From contig JABYQU010000053.1 in NCBI GenBank assembly GCA_022264855.1, forward strand, positions 186,001 to 250,000: a stretch of 64,000 nucleotides of DNA, given 5' to 3'. The notes under the pieces are model-generated. The model searched no databases. It had not been told where the DNA came from and worked only from the letters and a program-made list of their open reading frames with translations. Both the position numbers and the translations under genes were made by a program. The DNA is from Lenzites betulinus (taxonomy: Eukaryota; Basidiomycota; Agaricomycetes; Polyporales; Polyporaceae). Shown piece after piece: positions 35,579 through 45,389 of the stretch (the first letter of the stretch is position 1; every line of letters begins with the position of its first letter).

Positions 35579-36432
35579 TGATACTATAACCACGATATGC
35601 ATGTCGGGCGAATATGAGCATCCAACGCACGGCACGAGTGTAATGGCACATTACATGCGACTTGCCATTTACGGAATGCCCTACGATACGCCTCGTTATG
35701 CGCCCGTATCTCTTCCGAGTCTTCGCGTTCACATGGATCACAACCTGGGTCGGACAGCTCCGCGGTACTTGGGCATCTGTCTATTTAGTTGTGTCGCAGA
35801 GCTCTGTAGCTGTATATGCGGTTTCTCAGTGTTCTCAGCTTGGACGAGGTGTATCCTGCTGGGTGACAAGTATGGACTGCTTCCTATGACAGACCTTCAG
35901 TGATATATCCAATCATCAGGTTATGTATACAGCACTTCGGGATAAAATTTGGGATCTATAGTGATACTCAAAGACATCGATAGCAACTTTGACAGATTCA
36001 GCAACAAGACGAAGTGCTTATAGATTTGAGGTTCTTACGATCACGTCTAGATACCCTAGCATACGTTCAGCATCCACTGAGTGGGGCAGAACATCGATGC
36101 AGATGCAGCTATGTTTGAGGGAGGGCAGAGATTGAACGAGAAATTAGGACAGCAGACATCAAGGAGTGAACAAACCGCATTCGCGAAAGCAGCAGTGCAA
36201 AAAAACCATGGATGAGATACAGTGTACTGCCTAAATTTTGGACGGCATGTAGCATACGTCGTGGTCGCTCGTGGCGGTCTCCGTGCAGGTCGGGACGAGG
36301 GGTGTGTGGGAGGGCGTGGATGGTTCATACAACAAAGTGCAAGAGAAGGGGGGGCGTGCCTTCCACCGAGCACATGGAGACGACCGCGCGCGAGCACCTG
36401 GCCTGCGGTCATGGTAGCGGAGTCCCGAGGAT
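35579..36432. other. Spacer downstream of eS19
   Basis: Probable 3' untranslated region of the eS19 gene plus spacer. No supported gene. Confidence 0.5.
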
Positions 36433-37059
36433 CTACTCCTCATCCTCGGCTTCCTCCTCCTCCTCTTCCTCTTCCTCCTCCTCGTCCTCCTCCTCGCGCT
36501 CAGTCTCGACTACTGCGGTCGCGATACGGTCCAAGTCACGCTGGCCATCCTGGGAGATGCGGCGGCCGCCGTTGTCGGTCTGCTCAAGCACACCAATCTT
36601 CTCGAGCGACTGGCAGATCTTGCGCTGGACGGATGCAGAGCAGTTTGCGTGGTGCGAGGGGCGGTTACCGCGGCGGTTGCGGCCACCGTGGAGCTTCCTG
36701 AGCGCGCCAACACCGACGTCTTTCCGGAGGTAGATGTGCCTTGCAATGGCGGCTGATCGAATGAGAATTTGGAGGGGGGTTCATTAGGATTACAGGACTC
36801 GGCCGGTAGAAACAGAAAAGGGCACGGACCTGCGCGAACGTAGTACCAGTCGGCGTCGTAGGGTGCAAGCTCCTTAAACGAGCCAGTCTTGACGAGATCA
36901 ACCCAAGTGGGGACTTCGAGCTTGCCCGAACGCTTGAGATGGGATGCGTATGCGGTGATGAAAGCCTCCGCGCTATCCAGAGTGTCCGTACAGAGTCAGT
37001 ACGCATTCATTTGCCATAGATTGTGAGATTACCCACCTGATGTCACGTACGCCCGGCAT
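36433..37059 (-). CDS. RPS19: 40S ribosomal protein eS19
   Basis: A small-subunit ribosomal protein required for 40S maturation. Three exons (37037-37059, 36830-36972, 36433-36752) give 161 residues. It begins [26 protein letters not shown] and runs through [54 protein letters not shown] and [14 protein letters not shown], an unmistakable eS19. The first exon is short, as in many ribosomal protein genes. Family members are usually about 145 residues. This one adds an almost purely acidic C-terminal tail ([21 protein letters not shown]) encoded by a trinucleotide run at about 36434-36500. The gene lies inside the inverted repeat and is divergent from the F-box-like gene. Confidence 0.96.
36434..36500. 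repeat. CTC/CTT trinucleotide run encoding poly-Glu
   Basis: A run of CTC and CTT triplets on the plus strand, read on the minus strand as GAG/GAA codons of the acidic eS19 tail. Such tracts are prone to length change. Confidence 0.8.
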
Positions 37060-37468
37060 TTTGAGTTGAAGGGGAAGCGATTACCTTGAGGACGAGCGGG
37101 AGAGCGGCGGGCGGGCTTGGTTGTGGGCGGGAAACGGAAAATTGAGTTCACAGCGTGCACTAGTTCTGTGCAGTTCTGGCTTAGTCAGCTACCATATCGG
37201 GAGGGCGTGGGGCGCGCCTACTTCCTGCCACCACCCGCTTCCTTGCCGCCGAATGTGATCCGGTTTCTCTGACATAGCTATTCTCTGACATAGCTGCATG
37301 TATGCTATGTTGTGTGGACTGTTTCCGACAACACAGCCCAGAGGAAAGCGTGTGCGTAGGCCCGGGTCTTGTCAGCGTCGGCCGGAGGTTGTGAGTTGCT
37401 ATATTAGCGCTCCACAACTCGTCGAGCGCGCCTTACTTCCGGCATCGCTGTGGGCTCCGACGTCGACC

Positions 37469-38959
37469 ATGTCCGCCATCGCCACTCCTCGTCCCCTCGG
37501 GAGCTCACCCATACACCGTCTACCCCCGGAACTCCTGATAGACATCTTCGTTGCGTGCTCAGATCATCCTTCTGACGACCTCTCGCCCATCGTCATCACC
37601 CAAGTATGTCGCTACTGGAAGGACGTCGCGTACCTCTCGCCGCGCATCTGGCAGCGCATATATCTCTACGAGCACCACCCGTCCACGCTCTCACACGACC
37701 AGGCGGAGTGGTGGATCCACAAGTCCGAGCCGCTTCCATTCGACGTGCGCATCGAGGCACACACGCCCGACATGATCCTGCCCTTGCTATCACCGGTCCT
37801 CTCGCGGATGTCGCGCCTGCGCAAGTGCACCATCGCCGGAACACTCCAGGAAGAGTTCGATTTCTCAAAGTACACCTTCGACCGCAGTAAAGGGGATATC
37901 ATCGAGCACCTCAACATTGTCGTGAAGGGCATCTCCGCCATGGGCCCCCTCGGGCTCCTCGAAGACTCGGAGACCATCGATGAACGCCCGGTCGACGTAT
38001 TCCGCGTGCGCACCTCCGACGCTTCCCCGGAGCTGACAATGCACCTCTCGATATATGCGCTCCCGCTCGCCTCCGCCATGAAGCCCATTCCCATCGTGTC
38101 CCTCTACATCTCCGAGTACACGCTCGACGTGACGACGGACGTAGTGCGGATGCTCAACTTCCTCCGGTGTCTGCCCCTCCTCGAGACCTTCCACTTTGCC
38201 GGGTGGCCTCAGGAAGGCGAGCCGATCCTCCCGGGGCTCCTGCAGCCTGTGCGGCTCATGAAGCTCCGGAGTCTGCTGCTCCGGAGCACCTGCTCCGTGC
38301 GTGCCATCCTCGCACACCTCGACGCGCCCGCGCTCGAGGAGCTCTACCTCGAGCACACGAACGTCGACTTTGAGCTCCGCACAGACCCGTACGTTGCGCA
38401 ACAATCGCCACCCGAGGAGGGCGAGAGCGACGACGAGGCGCACGACTTCTCGCAGTCGCCCTGGAGCGACCACGCCACAGGCATGGGCCTCCGTGCGCTG
38501 CTCCGACGCAGCCGGCCGCCGCTACGGGTGCTGCACATGGACTACGCCGACATGCGCACGAAGGACTTCCGCTGGTGTTTCGACCGTCTCGACCGCCTCC
38601 GCGAATTTCGAATCGTGGGCTCCGACATGTCTGACCGCGTCGTAGGCATGCTCGCACCCGTGCGTCGCCGGTGGCTTACGTTTGGGATCGCGAACGCCAG
38701 GGCTGCAGATGACCCGCGTGGCGTCTGGGAGGTGCGTCTGCCCAGCCTGACGAAACTCGCGATATGGCACTGCCAGCGCGTTTCGGGGGACGCGCTTGTA
38801 CAGGCGCTGCGAGAGCGTGTCCGGTTTACGGACTGGGCAGCGGAGGAAGGGCGGATGGCAACCGTGGAGAGTGTGGCGATTGTTGGGTGCTCCGAGTTCC
38901 TCCATCATCATGGACAGCTGCTGGCGGATACTCTGGGTGAGAGGTTACGGGGGACGTAG
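37469..38959 (+). CDS. F-box-like, LRR-like protein
   Basis: An intronless 496-residue protein. The N-terminal SPIHRLPPELLIDIFVACSD, SPIVITQVCRYWKDVAYLSPRIW is a classic basidiomycete F-box-like motif (about residues 13-58), which in other members docks to Skp1 in an SCF ubiquitin ligase. The remainder has loosely repeated leucine-rich strands (LPLLETFHFAGW, LRSLLLRSTCSVRAILAHL, PALEELYLEHTNV, PSLTKLAIWHCQRVSG) that could bind a substrate. Such proteins are strongly expanded in Agaricomycetes and individual targets are unknown. The Met at 37469 follows good Kozak-like context (GACCATG); an upstream in-frame Met at 37298 is possible but lacks domain support. Confidence 0.85.
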   Translation: MSAIATPRPLGSSPIHRLPPELLIDIFVACSDHPSDDLSPIVITQVCRYWKDVAYLSPRIWQRIYLYEHHPSTLSHDQAEWWIHKSEPLPFDVRIEAHTPDMILPLLSPVLSRMSRLRKCTIAGTLQEEFDFSKYTFDRSKGDIIEHLNIVVKGISAMGPLGLLEDSETIDERPVDVFRVRTSDASPELTMHLSIYALPLASAMKPIPIVSLYISEYTLDVTTDVVRMLNFLRCLPLLETFHFAGWPQEGEPILPGLLQPVRLMKLRSLLLRSTCSVRAILAHLDAPALEELYLEHTNVDFELRTDPYVAQQSPPEEGESDDEAHDFSQSPWSDHATGMGLRALLRRSRPPLRVLHMDYADMRTKDFRWCFDRLDRLREFRIVGSDMSDRVVGMLAPVRRRWLTFGIANARAADDPRGVWEVRLPSLTKLAIWHCQRVSGDALVQALRERVRFTDWAAEEGRMATVESVAIVGCSEFLHHHGQLLADTLGERLRGT

Positions 38960-39239
38960 GTTTTATTGGAACAGTATGTATGCTCAACCTGGATATCTAA
39001 TCGTACCATGGGGTATGTCTGTCGGTTTATGGCCACTGTATACTACCTGTCGCATTCCCTCCGCATTTGAAGCTTGCTGCCGTACCTACTGTATTTTTCA
39101 TGTAAAGGATCGTGTAACGTGTGTATAGTGAATGCATTCGGATTTCCTCATCAGAACTGTTGCTTGGTTGTCTACATGCAACTTACACCGTTGGATATTC
39201 AGAGCTCCGGCTGACACACATCGTGTCATGGCTGTAACA
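38960..39239. other. 3' region of the F-box-like gene
   Basis: Probable 3' untranslated sequence up to the inner edge of the right inverted-repeat arm. No gene. Confidence 0.5.
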
Positions 39240-40445
39240 TCTCCTAATATTGCAGGGACTTACTTGAAGTGCGATTCACCTTCGTTACCTCGTGAAGTTG
39301 AGTACTGAGTACTGAGTACTGAGTGCCGAGCAGTGCTGAGCGCGAAGATCTTAGATCGATAGCCACGCGGAGGTGTTTGTCCGGCAGAAACGACCAAACA
39401 AACATCCACCCTCGCTTGTCCTCTTCCCCATTGTCGCCTCTATGCGTACTTTCCTGCTAACTATGGCATCTGCAAGCGACTGGTAACCTGGAGACTGTGT
39501 TCCGCTGGCTGTCTCTGTTGTGCTCTGCTTGCCACGGGCCAAAAACCTGCCGGGAAAGGTAAGTCCGGGTGTGCAGGACGCCTCGGTTGCTCGATGGGCA
39601 ATCCGCTCCTCCTCCTCGCGATGGTGGACGCAATCCGCAGGAAATGTGCTTGTATATAACACGGGCGTGCTTGCTGTGAAGTCCTCATCACCAGCCAAGT
39701 GCACCGACATCCGTTTGACACCGACAGTCCTTTCCTCCGAGTCTCGCCTTCCACATCACTTCGCATCCTCCCGAGCATCCTCCCTCGAATACCACCGCCA
39801 AAGATGTCCTACGCCGCTTTCGCACCCGCCCGCGCCTGCGCCTACGCCTACGCCGCGCCCGCGTCCCCGAACGCATTCGCCCTCTTCGCGTCCCCGCAGT
39901 CGCCACGCGACACCTACCACACCTACGAGGACGCACGCCAGGTGCTGCGTCCCTCGAACGGGCGCGCGGCAGCGCCCAAGGCGAAGACGTCGACGCTGAA
40001 GAAGCTCTTCGGGATGTGAACGACTCTCTGGTTGCTCGTCGACTTCATTCCGAGCTTCCCACGTCCCTCGCACTGGCCCGCCGCGGCTGAAAATCCGTCG
40101 CCGCCAGCGCCGCCAGTCGTGCGCCCCGACATCGCGTTCTACCAGACAACGCTGTCCCGCCGCCACTGCACTATCCGCCGTGCTGCGCACCCACCCTCCG
40201 CCCGGGAGTCGCCCCGCCCCGCGCACTGCCTGGTGTCCGCATCCTTCGGTCACCCGCGCCTCCCCATGGGCTCTCTCTCCCGGGGAACAAAATGGTCGAG
40301 ATTCAACCCACATATGGACTATACTGTAGAGCATCATCGGACTCGTAGCCATAGTGGTTGTCTATGTATCCAGAATCCCAAGAGACTTGTGTCTGCAATT
40401 CACACACATTCTTTCCCTGATGTTTGCTTGTGTGGGATCATGTCA
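39240..40445. repeat. Right arm of the ~1.2-kb inverted repeat
   Basis: Reverse-complement counterpart of 34425-35578. Near its inner end it carries an extra short tandem run (gtactga units, about 39302-39322) that the left arm lacks. The outer end loses similarity shortly after tgtttgcttgtgtgggatcatg. Confidence 0.88.
39804..40019 (+). CDS. Small 71-aa protein (right copy)
   Basis: An unspliced ORF beginning MSYAAFAPARACAYAY and ending STLKKLFGM, the counterpart of the left-arm ORF. A TATA element (TATATAA, 39653-39659) lies about 145 bp upstream and the leader is pyrimidine-rich. Codons differ from the left copy at several sites, yet the frame is kept, including two in-frame length differences (AYAY and AKT). 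That gives mild evidence for selection on the protein. No recognised domain. Confidence 0.58.
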   Translation: MSYAAFAPARACAYAYAAPASPNAFALFASPQSPRDTYHTYEDARQVLRPSNGRAAAPKAKTSTLKKLFGM

Positions 40446-40812
40446 ACCTCCTGCTTGGTATTTGAAATCCGATGAGCAGGTGTCTGTTCCCCGTAGAAAC
40501 ACTCACCGAACTGTGCTTGAGGTGCGATGCGCGTGAGGACTCAGACTAGTCTGCGTTTATTCGGGCATTAGGTGCAACCCGGATCCATGTAACAAGCCAG
40601 ACCGCGAGGCAGCAGCATTGGGAGAGACGAACCCATATTCATTATGACAGAAGTCACGGACATAATGCGAGATCTAAAGTACAGAGTCGTGGACAAAGAG
40701 ATGGATGGAGAGTGCGCGGGCGGAGAGATACATGTGGAGAGCGATACATAACTGATACACCACAACCGATGTCCGTCTAGAGTGACCGAAACCAAACCCG
40801 AGGGCGAATCGC
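40446..40812. other. Spacer after the right arm, 3' region of RNR1
   Basis: Spacer containing the probable 3' untranslated sequence of the RNR1 gene. No gene is seen. Confidence 0.5.
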
Positions 40813-43800
40813 TCAGCCAGAGCACATGAGGCATGCCTCCTTGTTCTCTAGCGAGCACATCAGCTTTGCCTGCTCATACTCGCGGTCCCGCTGGCGCTGG
40901 AGGGCCGCAGCGAACTCGGGGTCCGCCTCGGCAGCCTTCTGCGTGCGCTCGTCGAGCGAGAGGGTCGCGGTGGCGTTCGCTAGGGCGGCGTCGTTCACCG
41001 CTAGGGCAGGAGAGGGGGACGGAGCATCCGGGAGAGGAACGCTCTTCGCGATGGGGGTGCTGAGCGACGGTGTCACAGGCTCCTGCTTGATCTGAACGGT
41101 ATCGATCGAGCGCACTGGTGTCGACGGGGTGGGCGGGAGAACTGCCGCGCGGGACACACCGTTGACACCGTTGGCTTGCGGCTTCTTGCTCTTGTTCGCG
41201 TTCTTCAAGAACGAGCTGTCGACGGTGAACTGGATGGCCTGGGCGGCGGGGCGCGTGCGGAGGTAGTACATCCCCGTCTTCAAGCCCTTCTTCCAGCCGT
41301 AGAAGTGCATGCTGGTGAGCTGGCCAGTCGTGGGCGACTGGAGGTGGACGTTGAGCGATTGCGACTGGCAGATGAACGCTCCCCGGTCTGCGGCGAGGTC
41401 AAGGACCTTCTTCTGCGAGATCTCCCAGACAGTCTTGTAAATCGCCTTGACGTCGTCGGGGATGACGTCGATGCTCTGCACCGAGCCGTTGTTGGCGATG
41501 ATCATGTTCTTCATGTCGTCGTTCCAAAGGCCAAGCTCGACGAGCTCACGAAGGAGCCATGGGCAGACAACCTGGAACTCGCCCGCGAGGACACGTCGCG
41601 TGTAGATGTTGCTGGAGAATAACGGTCAGAAATGTACAACTTGTCCCAGGCTGTGCTCACCTAGTGTAGGGCTCGAAGCACTCGTTGTTGCCCAAGATCT
41701 GGCTCGTTGAAGCAGTAGGCATAGGCGCAACAAGCAGCGAGTTCCTGAGACCATGCTGCGCAACCTTGGCCTTCAAGCTAGCCCAATCCCAGAGATCCGT
41801 AGGCGTCACACCCCAGAGATCGAACTGAAGCCTGCCCTCAGAAGCGGGGCTACCCTTGTACGTCTCGTATGTGCCGAATTGCTGCGCCATCTCGCAACTA
41901 GCCTCCACGGCAGCGTGATAGATTGTCTCGAAGATCTGGAGGTTCAGATGGCGCGCCTCGGGCGAGTCGAAGGGAAGACGAAGCGCCATGAAAGCGTCTG
42001 CCAAACCCTGCACGCCGACACCGATTGGGCGATGGCGCATGTTCGAACGCTGAGCCTCGGGGATTGGATAGTGGTTGACATCGATGATGCGGTTCAAATT
42101 GAACGCGACAACCTTGGTAACGTCGTGGAGCCGTTGGAAGTTGTACTTGCCGTTCTCGATGAAGGAAGGGAGAGCGATGGAGGCCAAGTTGCAAACAGCG
42201 GTCTCATCCGGAGAGGAGTACTCGACAATCTCTGTGCAGAGGTTAGACGACTTGATGGTGCCAAGGTTTTGCTGGTTGGACTTGGCTGAAAGCGAGTCAG
42301 ACTTATAAGCCGCTCACGTTGGCTGGTTTACTCACCATTGCAGGCATCCTTGTAGAGCATGAAGGGGCCGCCAGTCTCGATCTGCGCTTCAAGGATCGCG
42401 TACCACAGCTTCTGGGCCTCGATCGTCTTCTTGGCACGGCCTTCGCTCTCATACTGCTCGTATAGCCTCTCGAACTCCTCACCCCAAACTTCGTGCAGGC
42501 CAGGAGCCTCGTTAGGGCAGAACAGCGACCACTTCCCACCGCTCTCGACACGTTTCATGCTGCGATGATATGTTAGGCCAAATATTAATGCGTCTGAGGA
42601 AGTGGACTTACAAGAGGTCGGGGATCCAGAGTGCATAGAAGAGATCGCGAGCACGAACTTCTTCCTTGCCATGGTTCTTGCGGAGGTCGATGAATTCAAA
42701 CACATCCGCATGCCAAGGCTCGAGGTAAATGGCGAACGCTCCGGGACGCTTGTTACCACCCTGATCGACGTAACGAGCGGTGGCGTCGTAGACGCGCAGC
42801 ATGGGAACAATGCCGTTCGAGTATCCGTTGGTTCCTGCGATGTAGGACCTGGATAGACGTTAGCGGAAACACTTGGATAGCTAGTGTAACAGCATACCCA
42901 GTAGCCCGGATATTGTGGATGTTGATGCCGATACCACCAGCCGTCTTACTGATCATGGCACAGTCCTTGAGAGTCGAGTAGATACCCTCGATAGAATCGT
43001 CCTTCATAGAAACCAGGAAGCAGGAACTCAGTTGAGGGTTGGGGGTTCCAGCGTTGAACAGCGTAGGCGACGCATGAGTGAAGTAGCGCTCCGACATGAG
43101 GTGGTAAGTCTCGATGGCGCGGTCAATATCGGCCCCATGGATGCCGACAGCGACACGCATGAGCAGGTGTTGTGGCCGCTCCGCAACACGACCATTGATC
43201 TTCAATAGGTATGACCGTTCGAGGGTCTTGAACCCGAAGCTATAAGATAGCGTTGAGCCACATGCAAACGATACTGCAACGCAACACTCACAAGTTGTAG
43301 TTGAAGTCGCGGTCGTAGATGATGGCAGAATCCAGAGTTTCAGCGTTCTTTTGTACAATTTCGTAGATCTCTTTCGAGATCATACCCGCTGCGCGACCGT
43401 TCTTGGGGTTGACTGTTCTATTTCAGACAAGGAAACGGAGGACGATCTTGAAGTTGCCCACCATAGTTGTACAAGTCACTGATGACGGCGGAGAAGCTCT
43501 TCTTGGTCTCCTTGTGAAGATTTGATACAGCGATACGCGCAGCAAGAATCGCGTAATCAGGATGTTTTGTTGTGAGGTACGCAGAAGTCTCTGCTGCCAA
43601 GTTCTATGCGATCACATCATGAGTAAACGAGGGGGTTTCCTGACGAATCGCACTCACGTCGAGTTCAACAGTTGTCACGCCGGGATACACACCGGCGATG
43701 ACTTTCTGTGTGATGCTACACGCGATAAGTATAAAACGCTTTGATGAGGGGCGAGCAACGTACCCAATAGGATCCACATGATCCTTGTCAAGACCGTAAC

Positions 43801-44061
43801 AGAGCTTAGCTATCCGGGCCGTGATCTAGAAGAGGTTCAGGACGGGTAGTTCATGTAACGCGTCCTTTACTACACACCTTGTCAAACTGAACTCGCTCCT
43901 TGCGTCTGCGAGAGGTCATATGGTCAGAATCGCGTAAATGGACGCGTCGCGACGCGTAATGACGCGACTTACCCGTCTAGAGAGCGGGCGTGTCGGGGTC
44001 AGCCATGAGGCAACTACGCGAACGAAAACGCGTGCTCACCTCGTTTGAATACGTAGGCCAT
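40813..44061 (-). CDS. RNR1: Ribonucleotide reductase large subunit (R1)
   Basis: The catalytic subunit of class Ia ribonucleotide reductase, reducing NDPs to dNDPs. Twelve exons give 887 residues: 44040-44061, 43973-43976, 43878-43905, 43764-43825, 43658-43715, 43462-43603, 43292-43412, 42898-43239, 42612-42848, 42336-42559, 41661-42285 and 40813-41611. The N-terminal ATP-cone reads [19 protein letters not shown]. Catalytic landmarks are [36 protein letters not shown] (radical Cys and Glu) and the C-terminal redox tail KEACLMCSG. The conserved KRDGRK can only be built by splicing in a 4-nt exon (ACGG, 43973-43976). The promoter and first introns hold seven ACGCGT boxes, consistent with G1/S control. 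A TATAA-like element lies near 44167-44172. Confidence 0.96.
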
Positions 44062-44274
44062 CTCTGATGTCGTAAAGAAGGGTGATGAAGGTGGCCTAGA
44101 AGGCAAAAGGGCGAGCGAGGAGGTGGTGGTATGCGGAGAAGAGAGGGCGAGACGCGAGGCAAGCTCTTATAATTACCGCGGCGGTATCAGCCGCTGACAA
44201 AGATGCACGCCCCCGTTTTTCAACGGACGCGTTGTTTACATTTGTAATTTACGCGTCGCGTCATTAACACGCGT
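43858..44274. promoter_or_regulatory. Cluster of seven ACGCGT (MCB-like) boxes
   Basis: ACGCGT occurs at 43858, 43942, 43952, 44028, 44227, 44251 and 44269. Three copies sit within 48 bp in the intergenic region shared with the plus-strand gene at 44386; the others lie in early RNR1 introns. The hexamer is the Mlu I cell-cycle box bound by MBF in yeasts, which drives RNR1 at G1/S. That the same factor acts here is inference. Confidence 0.65.
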
Positions 44275-44385
44275 CTTATCGGTGCGTAATCGTGTAGAAA
44301 TCATCCCCACACTTTCTTCGATCTGTACCACATCTACTAACACGCGGTCCTACCATCTACCTGCTCAATCTCACCGGAGACTGCA

Positions 44386-45065
44386 ATGCCGCCGCAACAA
44401 TACGTTGTCCACCCAGCGGATCTGCCGTATGTGCCCACTATCATGCGGGCGCCCTCGCCCTCGAGCACCATCGGTACAGACTATGGTCAAGACGACACCG
44501 GCTTTGTGGAGGCCGAGCTCTCAGAATATGACCTCGGTCGCATGTGTGAGGAGATGGCCGGCATCAACAGGCCGCGACCAGAAGAGGAGGAGGCGAATCG
44601 AGATCCTCTCGTACACCCCCGACCCCTACACCACAAGCTCACGCCTGAGGAGGAGAGAGGTGCGATTTCCCAGCAACCTTGTCATGTCTATCACGCCAAC
44701 CTAAATGATACGCAGAGATGTTTGAACAAGTTATGGTCAACCTCCGTGCGGCTGTCAACCAACTGGAGGAAGAAGAGCTTTTCGAGCAAACTATGGTCAA
44801 AGACGCCTCGGTCGTCCTGGATGACCCCATGCCCTCCAGCGAAAACCTGGACGACATCCTGCGCAGCCTCATGAACATGTCCACTACAACACGCGCCAAC
44901 ACTACCGGGACCGCGACCGTCTTCGACAGCGCGCGGTTCACGAACCGCTCTGAGACCGTAACGCCGCAGCTCGGCGCAAACACAGCGTCCATCCTCGCGG
45001 GCCTACGGAACGCGAACGCGGGGCCCAGCTCGACACCTACCATGGAGTGGCACACAGGACCATGA
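44386..45065 (+). CDS. Unnamed 207-aa acidic protein divergent from RNR1
   Basis: Two exons (44386-44659, 44716-45065). The product starts MPPQQYVVHPADLPYVPTIM. It has an acidic, helical middle (YDLGRMCEEMAGI; EEEREMFEQVMVNLRAAVNQ, then LEEEELFEQTMVK) likely to form a short coiled coil, and a Thr/Ser/Asn-rich C-terminus. No signal peptide, membrane segment or known domain is recognised. It shares a 324-bp promoter region containing three ACGCGT boxes with RNR1, so expression at G1/S and a role tied to DNA replication or division are possible, but that is guilt by neighbourhood only. Confidence 0.7.
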
Positions 45066-45389
45066 GTACGCTGTGTTAAAGATCTCTGTAACTCTGTATT
45101 TGCGGCCGTCAGATTGACGAATTGTAGCGCTACAGTGGTGCCCCTTCACATTGATACCGGAGTTAACTCGTTGATCGCTGACACCTGGATAGGCTGTGCT
45201 GACACAGTGAACTAGTAGATGACCAACTTGCTCGGTCACGAAGTGAAACGTGCTAGCCGTAATCGTGAATATTTCCGGGGATAGAACATAACATACATAA
45301 ACAGACACATCCCGGAATGCTGCTACTAGTACATTGGTTTGATGAAGTTGTGTTACATGGTAAGTGATACAACGAGGGCGATCACCCTT
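45066..45389. other. Convergent 3' intergenic region
   Basis: 324 bp between the stop codons of the gene at 44.4 kb and Egt1; probable 3' untranslated regions of both. Confidence 0.6.

Noticed and set aside
39351..39710. 120-codon frame (MSVHLAGDEDFTAST) also present at 35142-35537
   Set aside because: It runs antisense through the promoter and leader of the small TATA-driven ORF. Its presence in both arms is explained by the recent duplication.
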